DNA from: a virus
Length of the DNA: 25,560 nucleotides
Reading direction: 5' to 3' (one strand)
IMG/VR virus record: IMGVR_UViG_3300033388_000304
Location: 1-25,560 of that record
Positions 1 through 7,100 of the stretch are shown in pieces. Position 1 is the stretch's first letter. Every line of letters begins with the position of its first letter. A program made the position numbers and the translations under genes. The notes under the pieces were generated by a model, which was given only the letters and a program-made list of their open reading frames with translations, did no database searches and was not told the origin of the DNA.

Positions 1-2
1 TA

Positions 3-149
3 GAAGATGATGGATACTTTATTCATCACCCTGCTGAACCAATAACTAAAGAGATATTAGAAGACTTAAGAGAATACTTCAGCAGTATTGAAGAGTACGA
101 GAAGTGTTCGGCAATATTAAAATATATAAAGGATGAGTTTGATGATTGA
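3..149 (+). CDS. 3' end of an unidentified acidic protein (partial)
   Basis: The frame starting at base 3 is open from the left edge of the window to a TGA at 147-149, giving 48 residues that end in IKDEFDD. The other two plus frames hit stops quickly, and this frame leads with a 17-nt overlap into the next gene at 133, matching the overlapping style of the rest of the operon. The visible part is acidic and probably helical (EILEDLREYFSSIEEYEK). The 5' part lies outside the window, so no function can be assigned. It could be the C-terminus of any replication or metabolism gene. Confidence rests on frame and context only. Confidence 0.6.
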   Translation, partial: EDDGYFIHHPAEPITKEILEDLREYFSSIEEYEKCSAILKYIKDEFDD

Positions 150-378
150 CTTTGAGGGTAAAGGATTTAATGATTCTGAATGCTTAGAGCAAGTTAAGAT
201 ACTAAAGAAGGTTATGTTCAAGACTCACGAAGTCAAGACAGGCAGAGGCAAAAAAGCAATTGTAACACATGAATTTATTTATAACACAGAGGAAGACGAA
301 GAGACAAGGGCTAAAATAATAAACACTATAAAACACTATGAAGCTAAGTTGGAGACCATACCAAACACGAATAATTAA
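133..378 (+). CDS. Hypothetical 81-aa charged protein
   Basis: ATG at 133 is preceded by an A-rich stretch ending AAAGG. The product is small and rich in Lys and Glu, with no signal peptide or membrane segment. A central hydrophilic stretch (HEVKTGRGKKAIVTHEF) is followed by an acidic, probably helical C-terminus. I do not recognise a family. It overlaps the upstream partial gene by 17 nt, and its last 41 nt overlap the start of the helicase gene, so the two are probably translationally coupled. Position just ahead of a helicase is compatible with an accessory DNA-metabolism factor, but that is context only. Confidence 0.6.
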   Translation: MSLMIDFEGKGFNDSECLEQVKILKKVMFKTHEVKTGRGKKAIVTHEFIYNTEEDEETRAKIINTIKHYEAKLETIPNTNN

Positions 379-1573
379 TAAGGCACGAGAAGTTCTATAC
401 AAGTATAGGTTTGTATACCTTGCTATGGAAGTAAGAACAGGAAAGACTTTAACTGCATTGGGTACAGCACAAGCATGTGCTTTCAGGAATGTAGTATTCT
501 TAACTAAGAAGAAAGCTATCTCTTCTATAACTCAAGACTACGAGTTGTTGAATCCTAACTTTAAGTTTGATGTAATCAATTACGAGTCAATGCATAAGCT
601 GTTATTAACTCGTTGTGATTTCTTAATACTTGATGAGGCACATGGCTTGGGTGCATTTCCCAAACCAAGTAAGAGAGCTAAGGCAGTAAAAGATTTTATT
701 AAGAAGTTTGATTGTGCAGTATGCTTGATGTCAGGCACACCAACCCCTGAAAGTTACAGCCAAATGTATCATCAGGTTTATGGTATACCTGCCAATCCAT
801 TCAATCATTTCAAAAACTTCTATGCATTTGCTACTGACTATGTTAAAGTATCAAGAAAGAAAATAAACTCTTTGTATATAAATGACTACAGCAATGCGAA
901 GACAAGTGTGTTACGAACCATGGAACCATACACCATAAAGTATACGCAGAAAGAAGCAGGCTTCAAAGTTCAAACTACTGAAAAGGTTTTACATGTAGAG
1001 ATGAACGATGCGACTTATCAGATTACAAAGAAGCTGAAGAGACATAACATCGTTGAAGGTAAAGAAGAAATAATATTAGGAGATACCCCGGCTAAACTAA
1101 TGAACAAACTTCATCAGCTTTATTCAGGTACAATAATATTTGAATCCAACAATGCTACTACCCTTGACTTGAGCAAGGCAGAGTATATTAAAAAATATTT
1201 TAAAGGAAAGAAGATAGCAATCTTTTATAAGTTCAGACAAGAATTGAAAGCTTTGAAGGAAGTTTTTAGTGGTGCTTTAACTACAGAGCTTGATGAATTT
1301 AATTCTACTAATAAAAGTATTGCTCTTCAGATTGTTAGTGGGAGGGAAGGGATAAGTTTATCTCAAGCTGAATGTCTAGTTTATTACAACATAGATTTTT
1401 CAGCGACCTCCTATTGGCAATCAAGAGATAGGATGACAACCAAAGAGAGATTGAAGAACAATGTGTATTGGGTGTTCGCTAAAGATGGTATTGAAAATGA
1501 TATATACAAGACTGTGATTAAGAAGAAAGACTACACAGTAAATCATTTCAAGAAGGATTTGTTATCTTTGTAG
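338..1573 (+). CDS. SF2 (SNF2-like) DNA helicase/ATPase
   Basis: A 411-aa protein with superfamily 2 helicase motifs in the right order. A Q-type motif lies at residues 5-9 (WRPYQ). The Walker A motif is EVRTGKT, with the lysine at K36, in the shortened form typical of phage SNF2 helicases. Motif II is DEAH at 99-102 and motif III is SGT at 132-134. The second RecA lobe carries SGREGISL (334-341, motif V) and a motif VI-like QSRDR (361-365). It should use ATP to translocate on or remodel duplex DNA in replication, recombination or repair. The length is close to that of minimal phage SNF2-type helicases, with no added domains. The ATG at 338 lies inside the upstream gene and is the first one ahead of the Q motif. 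The next gene begins 1 nt after the stop. Confidence 0.92.
   Translation: MKLSWRPYQTRIINKAREVLYKYRFVYLAMEVRTGKTLTALGTAQACAFRNVVFLTKKKAISSITQDYELLNPNFKFDVINYESMHKLLLTRCDFLILDEAHGLGAFPKPSKRAKAVKDFIKKFDCAVCLMSGTPTPESYSQMYHQVYGIPANPFNHFKNFYAFATDYVKVSRKKINSLYINDYSNAKTSVLRTMEPYTIKYTQKEAGFKVQTTEKVLHVEMNDATYQITKKLKRHNIVEGKEEIILGDTPAKLMNKLHQLYSGTIIFESNNATTLDLSKAEYIKKYFKGKKIAIFYKFRQELKALKEVFSGALTTELDEFNSTNKSIALQIVSGREGISLSQAECLVYYNIDFSATSYWQSRDRMTTKERLKNNVYWVFAKDGIENDIYKTVIKKKDYTVNHFKKDLLSL
1563..1570 (+). promoter_or_regulatory. TATCTTTG (TAnnTTTG) motif, possible internal promoter
   Basis: A perfect match to the Bacteroidetes -7 element TAnnTTTG lies 4 nt before the ATG at 1575. It falls inside the last codons of the helicase (Leu-Ser-Leu-stop), and no -33 TTTG was seen at the expected distance, so chance is a real alternative. 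It is listed because the same octamer with nearly the same spacing precedes the cupin-like gene on the other strand. Confidence 0.2.
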
Positions 1574-1574
1574 T

Positions 1575-1781
1575 ATGAGGTTCATTAAGTTTTTGTTAGT
1601 GTGGATAAGCCAAAACTTAGCAATTCCTTTTTGGGTTGTGGGTCACATACACTTATCAATTCACAGCTTTCATGAACTCTACGAGCTACTAAGTTCAATA
1701 GCCTTGAACATTGTAGTAGCCGTTGGATTTTTAATTGACTACAATAATGACCGAACAACAAATACAAAAGAAAAGGATTAA
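1575..1781 (+). CDS. Small membrane protein with two transmembrane helices
   Basis: A 68-aa product with two hydrophobic segments, about residues 4-23 and 38-54, and a polar charged C-terminal tail (NDRTTNTKEKD). His and aromatic residues in the loop (GHIHLSIHSFHELYE) are notable. It begins 1 nt after the helicase stop and overlaps the nuclease gene by 35 nt from the nuclease ATG at 1747. Size and topology would fit a class II-type holin or an inner-membrane host-modifying protein, but its place in the replication operon gives no direct support for lysis. No family recognised. Confidence 0.6.
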   Translation: MRFIKFLLVWISQNLAIPFWVVGHIHLSIHSFHELYELLSSIALNIVVAVGFLIDYNNDRTTNTKEKD

Positions 1782-1986
1782 ACAATTAGAAGAAGAAGGG
1801 TACTACGTTATCAAGTTGACAGTAACAAACAAGAACGGAATCCCTGACCTGATTGCAGTACCAAAAGATTCTGAAGTGTTATTTGTTGAATGTAAAAGAC
1901 CGGAAGGAAAACTTTCCGAGTTGCAAAAATATAGATTAAAAGAATTAAAAGACTATGCTAAGACAGAAGTATATAGGGGACATTAA
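1747..1986 (+). CDS. VRR-NUC domain nuclease
   Basis: A 79-aa stand-alone VRR-NUC domain of the PD-(D/E)xK nuclease fold. The catalytic signature is visible: G31-I-P-D34 followed by the core strand V-E48-C-K50, then LSELQ with the conserved Q60. Family members are small phage nucleases or the nuclease module of proteins such as FAN1 and are implicated in cutting branched DNA. An in-frame TTG lies 12 nt upstream (1735), but ATG at 1747 is the more likely start and leaves only a short lead before the first helix. The gene overlaps the upstream membrane protein by 35 nt and the next gene by 32 nt. Placement next to an SNF2 helicase suggests a shared DNA-processing role. Confidence 0.9.
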   Translation: MTEQQIQKKRIKQLEEEGYYVIKLTVTNKNGIPDLIAVPKDSEVLFVECKRPEGKLSELQKYRLKELKDYAKTEVYRGH

Positions 1987-2308
1987 ACATTACGAGGTAG
2001 ATGATTATTTTGTAGATAGAATCAGAGAACTACCAACCAAGATAGGAATTGATGTAGCCAAACAAGTAGACCTAGTAGCTTCTGACTTACCACAAAAAGA
2101 TTTTTGGGAACAACAAATTGCCTTAGTATCACACCCTTATTATTTTGTGGTGGATTACATACACTCTGAAGAAGTGGCTCCAATATTTTTAGACTTACAC
2201 GAAATAGATGTTGATGAATATCTAGACTATTACAATGAAGACCAAGCAATTAAATTAAATGACTATGATTACAGACGCACAGATAAAATACCTCAGAAAG
2301 ATTATTAA
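1955..2308 (+). CDS. Hypothetical 117-aa acidic protein
   Basis: Start ATG at 1955 lies inside the VRR-NUC gene. The product is acidic and rich in Asp, Glu and Tyr, especially the C-terminal half (LHEIDVDEYLDYYNEDQ). No membrane segment, metal-binding Cys cluster or catalytic motif is evident. I do not recognise the family. It overlaps the following DnaA-like gene by 50 nt, the longest overlap in the operon, which argues that both frames are under coding constraint. An acidic DNA-mimic or protein-binding role is possible from composition alone but is speculation. Confidence 0.6.
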   Translation: MLRQKYIGDIKHYEVDDYFVDRIRELPTKIGIDVAKQVDLVASDLPQKDFWEQQIALVSHPYYFVVDYIHSEEVAPIFLDLHEIDVDEYLDYYNEDQAIKLNDYDYRRTDKIPQKDY

Positions 2309-2687
2309 TAATGAATTCAATGTAGACATACTTTCCAAAAGCCGAAAGCAAAATTATGTAAATGCAAGATTAGTTTACAGCTATATTCTAAGACAGAAAG
2401 GAGTAGGCTTAGTCAGAATAGCAACCTCCTTAAATAAAAACCATGCCACAATTCTTTACCTCTGCAACAACGCACCATTCTACCTCAAGCAGGACATTGA
2501 TTTAAACAATAGATATGAGAACTGTTTATCTCTGTTTGATAGTGAGCATCTACCTGTAGTAGAATACACTCGTAGAGAGCTTCTAAAGGCTTATCTCCAC
2601 CTAGAAACTAAGTACGATAGACTCCTACAAACCAATAGGAATCTAAAAAAAACCATAGAAGAGCTAGAATTATCCAAAAATTATTAA
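2259..2687 (+). CDS. DnaA domain IV-like DNA-binding protein with C-terminal coiled coil
   Basis: A 142-aa protein whose central part (about residues 25-75) follows the pattern of the DnaA C-terminal (domain IV) helix-turn-helix. It runs SR..NYVNARLVYSYILRQ, then GLVRIATSLNKNHATILY, in the place of the usual AR-x6-L ... IG..-GRDHTTV signature; the H-A-T-I-L segment sits where DnaA reads its box. There is no AAA+ ATPase domain, so this is a stand-alone binder. Residues from about 105 onward are charged and heptad-like (LETKYDRLLQTNRNLKKTIEELEL), suggesting a dimerising coiled coil. It may mark the phage origin or bind host DnaA boxes. The ORF has ATGs at 2259 and 2265; the first is used here. 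Confidence 0.8.
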   Translation: MTMITDAQIKYLRKIINNEFNVDILSKSRKQNYVNARLVYSYILRQKGVGLVRIATSLNKNHATILYLCNNAPFYLKQDIDLNNRYENCLSLFDSEHLPVVEYTRRELLKAYLHLETKYDRLLQTNRNLKKTIEELELSKNY

Positions 2688-2703
2688 TATTTTAGACATC
2701 AAT

Positions 2704-2934
2704 ATGGAATATACCATAAAAGATATAGATAAGATAGCAGAGTTTAAAAGTTGGAGTGTCAAAAAAAAGTTAGATGAACTCCTAAGAATAGACTGCCATC
2801 AATATACAAATCTAGGATGCGACTCTAGTAAATCAGAAAGAGAAGAAGTTAGAAAAACTTCACGCAAAATTTACCGACTAATTAAAACGATAGATAAGGA
2901 GCTAGGTTCTAAGTTTCTTAATTGTATGGACTAA
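2704..2934 (+). CDS. Hypothetical 76-aa helical protein
   Basis: ATG at 2704 follows a short 16-nt gap. The product is charged and apparently all-helical, with two Cys (in RIDCHQY and NLGCDS) and a Ser/Lys/Glu-rich middle (SSKSEREEVRKTSRK). No family is recognised. The pattern Asp...Tyr...Cys-Asp...Glu..-Arg-Lys resembles that of the next gene product, so the two could be diverged paralogues. It lies in the replication operon, 5 nt before the next ATG. Confidence 0.55.
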   Translation: MEYTIKDIDKIAEFKSWSVKKKLDELLRIDCHQYTNLGCDSSKSEREEVRKTSRKIYRLIKTIDKELGSKFLNCMD

Positions 2935-2939
2935 TAGAT

Positions 2940-3125
2940 ATGATAAGTGGATTAGAGCATGAGAGGTTAAGTTACATCAACAGGTTGATGGACGACCTCC
3001 ACTCTGACCATTTAGATATTTATGAATCTCTGTGTGACCGAGAGTACTCGGAAACTAGAAAGGCAGTATGTAGCCTGCAGGAAAAGTTAAAGTCTTTAAG
3101 CGAATCTCTTCAGGATGAAATCTAA
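2940..3125 (+). CDS. Hypothetical 61-aa helical protein
   Basis: The frame can be opened at a TTG (2922) inside the upstream gene, but ATG at 2940, 5 nt after the upstream stop, is the more likely start and gives 61 residues. The product is predicted all-helical, ending in a coiled-coil-like segment (CSLQEKLKSLSESLQDE). Residues DREYSETRKAV can be laid against KSEREEVRKTS of the previous protein, but the match is weak. It overlaps the HNH gene by 11 nt. No function assigned. Confidence 0.55.
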   Translation: MISGLEHERLSYINRLMDDLHSDHLDIYESLCDREYSETRKAVCSLQEKLKSLSESLQDEI

Positions 3126-3507
3126 AACCTGTAGAAAATGTAAAGAAGAAAAACCTGAGACTGAATTTTTTTTTAGTGGTCATGTTACTTTGGCAGGTAA
3201 AAAAATTAGAGACACCTTATGTAAAACATGTAAGGTAGTTTACAAACGAGAGCAAAGGCAGAAGATAAGAGATTGGATTAAAGAGTTAAAAGCAGATAGT
3301 GGTTGTGCAAAATGTGGATATTCAAAAGAGACACACCCATCTTTCAAAGTATCAGCTTTAACCTTTCATCATGCTCAAGACAATAAAGAGTTTTGGATTG
3401 CTGATTCCCCAAATCGTGGGTACTCTAGAAAAACAATACAAAAAGAAATAGATAAGTGTGTGCTTATTTGTGTAAGATGCCACGCTGAAATACACAGCCA
3501 TGAATGA
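3115..3507 (+). CDS. HNH endonuclease with N-terminal zinc ribbon
   Basis: A 130-aa protein with two zinc modules. The first is a treble-clef/ribbon of C6-x2-C9 and C36-x2-C39. The second frames the HNH core: C64-x2-C67, then LTFHH with H85/H86, and the closing C119-x2-C122-H123-AEIH. The spacing and the final C-V-R-C-H-A-E-I-H element are typical of phage HNH nucleases. It is expected to nick or cut DNA; phage relatives can be homing enzymes, packaging-associated nickases or anti-host nucleases. The location in a nuclease-rich operon, not beside a terminase, makes a packaging role less likely here. It is not inserted inside another gene, so free homing is not evident. ATG 3115 overlaps the previous gene by 11 nt. 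Confidence 0.9.
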   Translation: MKSKTCRKCKEEKPETEFFFSGHVTLAGKKIRDTLCKTCKVVYKREQRQKIRDWIKELKADSGCAKCGYSKETHPSFKVSALTFHHAQDNKEFWIADSPNRGYSRKTIQKEIDKCVLICVRCHAEIHSHE

Positions 3508-3592
3508 CAAATACAAGAATAAAATGAGAGCTTTGTTCATTAGTTACCTTGGTGTAATAGTAACTTTGCTCTACGTTTTTCTGACAAGATGA
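3500..3592 (+). CDS. 30-aa single-span membrane peptide
   Basis: A short frame starts at ATG 3500, overlapping the HNH stop by 8 nt, and ends at TGA 3590-3592, overlapping the next ATG in a 4-nt ATGA junction. The peptide has a basic N-terminus (MNDKYKNKMR) and one uninterrupted hydrophobic segment (ALFISYLGVIVTLLYVFL) closed by Thr-Arg. Without it the operon would have an 81-nt hole between HNH and the next nuclease, so the frame fits exactly in the gap. An internal ATG at 3524 would give 22 residues. It may be a regulatory or membrane-perturbing micro-protein. The overlaps at both ends are the main support. Confidence 0.55.
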   Translation: MNDKYKNKMRALFISYLGVIVTLLYVFLTR

Positions 3593-4002
3593 GATTTGAA
3601 AATGACAAAGACTTAACTCGAGAAAGGAAAGCTATTGATTACTTTGTTAAAAGATTCAATGGCTCCTACAAGAAGCTTGGTCCTAATGATATAGATTACA
3701 AAGTCTTTGATGAGAAAGGAATTCTAATAGCTTACGCTGAGGTAAAGGGTAGATACAAAACTCTAGCTAATTGTTTTCCTTTACCGATAGCTTGTAGAAA
3801 AGTAGTAAAGCTTTGTGACAAAAGATTAAACCCTGTAATAATATGGGCATGTGACGATGGTATAGTATACGGACAGCCATCACAGATTCATGGCGTGGTA
3901 AAGTGGGGAGGTAGAGCACCAAGAGATGGAGCTGTTAACGACCAAGAGTTAATGATATACTACGACAAACAAAAAACAATTAGATACTTTAGATACTACT
4001 AG
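3589..4002 (+). CDS. Putative PD-(D/E)xK-type endonuclease
   Basis: A 137-aa protein with a credible PD-(D/E)xK nuclease core. An N-terminal helix (TRERKAIDYFVKRF) is followed by N33-D34-I-D36 on a beta strand, a hairpin, and the strand A-Y-A-E51-V-K53-G-R, which supplies E-x-K. A C-terminal half with strands around VIIWACDDGIVYG would complete the fold. The length is typical of single-domain phage nucleases. It starts in an ATGA overlap with the membrane peptide and is the last gene of the plus-strand operon. Its TAG stop shares the CTAG at 3999-4002 with the convergent gene. Alternatives are a Holliday-junction resolvase-like or host-DNA-degrading enzyme. Confidence 0.7.
   Translation: MRFENDKDLTRERKAIDYFVKRFNGSYKKLGPNDIDYKVFDEKGILIAYAEVKGRYKTLANCFPLPIACRKVVKLCDKRLNPVIIWACDDGIVYGQPSQIHGVVKWGGRAPRDGAVNDQELMIYYDKQKTIRYFRYY
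3999..4002. other. Palindromic CTAG shared by two convergent stop codons
   Basis: Bases 4000-4002 are the TAG stop of the plus-strand nuclease, and bases 4001-3999 read on the minus strand are the TAG stop of the 51-aa basic protein. The replication and structural arms therefore meet with overlapping stop codons and no intergenic DNA. I see no hairpin with a U-run here, so any terminator for either arm would have to lie within coding sequence. Confidence 0.8.
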
Positions 4003-4154
4003 CGTCCATATCTTTTCTTCGGTCTTAAACCACGAGGTTTCTTAGGGGACTTTCTGAAACCATCAGTCGCATAGTATAACCTCACTTGTTTCTCAGTAAA
4101 GATTCTACCACTCGGACTCTTATATTTATTATCTCCTATCTTAGTAAAAGGCAT
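3999..4154 (-). CDS. 51-aa highly basic protein
   Basis: A minus-strand frame from ATG at 4154 to TAG at 4001-3999 begins 2 nt after the stop of the giant ejection protein and fills what would otherwise be a gap of about 150 nt. The product is strongly basic, above all at the C-terminus (RKSPKKPRGLRPKKRYGR). The N-terminal half (MPFTKIGDNKYKSPSGR) looks like a compact beta-hairpin. The composition suggests DNA or RNA binding, perhaps a packaged or head-associated peptide. No named family is assigned. Good start placement, exact fit in the gap and non-random composition support it as real. Confidence 0.7.
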   Translation of the reverse strand: MPFTKIGDNKYKSPSGRIFTEKQVRLYYATDGFRKSPKKPRGLRPKKRYGR

Positions 4155-4156
4155 GG

Positions 4157-7100
4157 CTATCTGATTGGTTTAAAGACATCACTCTTGCTGAGGTTAGTGC
4201 TTTGCCTTTTGAGTCTTTGTTGCTGTTTATTGTACTCTGCATTTTGTTCAGCTACAGATTTAGTTTTAGAAGATTTCTTTTCTTTAGGTCCCTCAATCAC
4301 ATAAGGAGAGTAGTTGATTAGTCTAAGCAAATCTTTTCCTATGTCACCTTCTTTACCTAGGTCTTGCATGTTTCTCACAAACCTTCTTATTTGTTCTGCA
4401 GGAAGAGAGGTAATAGATATTGTTTCTGCTATAGCTTTCTCGTAAGCTAACGCTTTCTTTTCAGGGTCTTTAGTATTGGCAGCTCTTTCAAACAATTCAA
4501 ACACTCTTCCAACTGTCATGAAAGGAGCTATGTTTCTCCATCGTTTCCCTGCATAAGGTTTGTCTTGTATGTAATCAGCAGCTACATTTACAATGTCCCC
4601 TATAATAAACAATGCGTTTAAGTTACCAAGTATTGCAGCTCTAATCATATCTTCCTCGTCATCATCACGCACAGGTCTGAGAATGCCCGGCAATCCTAAT
4701 GCAACAAATTGGAACAATGACGGAGCTACCAAGTGGTAGGTAAGAAATGTTCTTATGTTTTCAGCTAGTGTACCCTTACCTGCATTTCTATCCCACGCTT
4801 TTAACTTTCTGTATAAGTTTCTCGTTGATTGAATTTCTTTTCTCAAGTATTGTTTTGGTGTAGTCAAGAACATATTCAGTCCCCTTGCTAGTGCTGAGGA
4901 AGTTTGGAAGTAATCTCTATCCTGTAAGTCCATAGACTGCTGAGTTCTCTTTGTATCTTTTTCAAACTTAAGTATAGCTTCTTGCTTTGCTTGTTCTTCA
5001 GATAACCCACGCTTCAAAGCTTGGTCTTTGTAGTACAAGTAGTTAGGCATACCTCCTAAATAGATAGCTGCTTTATCACCAAACTTAGTGGTGTACATAA
5101 TAAAGTTTACATAGGAATCCCAATACTGATTAGGCACAAACTCCACCATGTTGTCTTCACTATAGGATTCTATTATCCTTGTGATAGATTGTCTGTTTCT
5201 ATCCTGCATGTACACAGAGTTCTCTGATATTTCATTAAAGGTCTTTTTGATTTGAGGAATATTCTTTAAAGAATACTTCAACCAATTTCCATAACCAATA
5301 TCATTAGCATAGGTAATCATAGAGGTTAACTGCTTTATCATAACCGTTGGATTCAAACCAATTTTAGAAAAGATAAAGAGGTTGTTAGTGAAGTTTACTA
5401 ATCTATCTGCCGCAGTATTTCTAACTCCCTTGTTAGCAATCTTCCCTATCATATCGTTAATCAGCTTGTTGACATAGTCTCCATGGATAGCACTAATAGC
5501 TTCACGCACCTGTTTGTTACTGAATATTTTGTGTATGTCCCTGATAGTTTCACCATAAGCTGCAAAGTATTCCATGTCTCTTAGATAAGTCGCCATAGTA
5601 TTCATTGCATTCATCTTTCTAATAGGTAAATTGTTTTGTACTCTTACCTTAGTAGATGAAGCTCCTACGGATGTGCCTCTAATAGATTTGTCTGATAACA
5701 AATCCAAGGTTTCTTGCTCTATTGGATTGCCTTGAGCATCGTTTCTATAAATCATACCTGAATAAAATCTATTCCAAGGCATGTTGGTTCTATACAAAGC
5801 TCTATATGTTTTGTTGTAATGCTCATACAAGGAAGGATAGAATTCATTTACTTGCCAATCAGCAAACTCTTTTGCAAGAGGGTCCATCTTAGATTCTATT
5901 TGCTCCATGATTTGTGCGTAGTTTTCTCCAAACGTAGCTTCAAATGAACCCCTGTTAGCAGGGTCCTTATATAAGTTGTAGTAATAAATCATCTCATTTT
6001 GAGAAAGATGTACTTCGTTTTCAGATAAAACTTGTTTGAGGTTTTGTTTATTCTCAAGGCTTGGGTCTTGCTCGTATGCTTTCTTGGCATCCTCTACAGC
6101 TTTAGCGTCTAACAAATAAGTTGCTTCTACCTCCGGTTTGTTATGAGACCTAACTTTATTTCTCCACTTCTTACCATACAACTCTTCAAACTTCTTAGCA
6201 AGAACCTCTTCTTGTTGCATCATTCTTCCCTTGAACATTCTTGTTGAGGCATCAACCTTTGCTGTTACTAAATCTTGTAGCCTACCACCAAATAATTCAC
6301 CGGGCATTTTAGATATTAAATCCATCAAACCATCTAACGCTTCTGTATAATTGAAAACCTTTTTGATACTTGTACTTAACTTAGTTAAGAAAGCATTCAT
6401 TTTGTTCTTCAGCTTATTCCTCTTTGCATTAAGTCGTTTCTGATTTTTTAGATTTACTTCAGTACGAGTATCTTTATCTCCTAAGTCTACTTTGTCTCCG
6501 GTTACTTCTTCATATGCAACAGAAGCTTCTTCATTGTATTTATTGTGAGCATCTTCAAGCTGTTGCTTCAATTCACTTCTACCTATCTGAATCATTTCTT
6601 CGAGGGTAGCAAGAGCTGTATCCAATGCACCTGTTTTATTAACGTCATTGTTCTCCATTAACAATGAGTTGTTTAGGTTGATAAGGATTTGCAAGTCAAC
6701 CATTCTATCAAAGTCTCCTTCAGTTGTAATAGATTGACCGGCTATCTTGTTGAACTCTTCAGTCAACATTTGATTTTCTTTTTCAATCTCCTCTGCTGTA
6801 GCAGTTTTGTTTAGTCTATCCTTTTTTATTCTTTCTATTCTTTCTTTTATCTTCAAGCTAATCTTGGCAGCTTTCTTTCTACCTGACTGCTTAGTCTCAT
6901 ACTTTCCATTCAGAATATTTTCAATCTTTCTTTCAAGCCTTGCGTTGTTCTTTTCATTTACAAACTCGACAACCTCATCAAATATGTTTTCTATATTAGA
7001 TTCATTGGCATTCGTAACCTTTCTTACTAAGCTCATTACTTCACTACGAGTATATATATCTGCAGGTAAAGACTTTCTAATAAAGTTTCTAATAGAAGCT

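Noticed and set aside
2922-2939. TTG at 2922 as start of the 61-aa protein
   Set aside because: ATG at 2940 lies 5 nt after the upstream stop and needs no rare start codon.
4086-4304. Plus-strand 72-codon hydrophobic frame across the convergent junction
   Set aside because: It opposes both the 51-aa basic gene and the C-terminus of the giant protein, each with better coding character.
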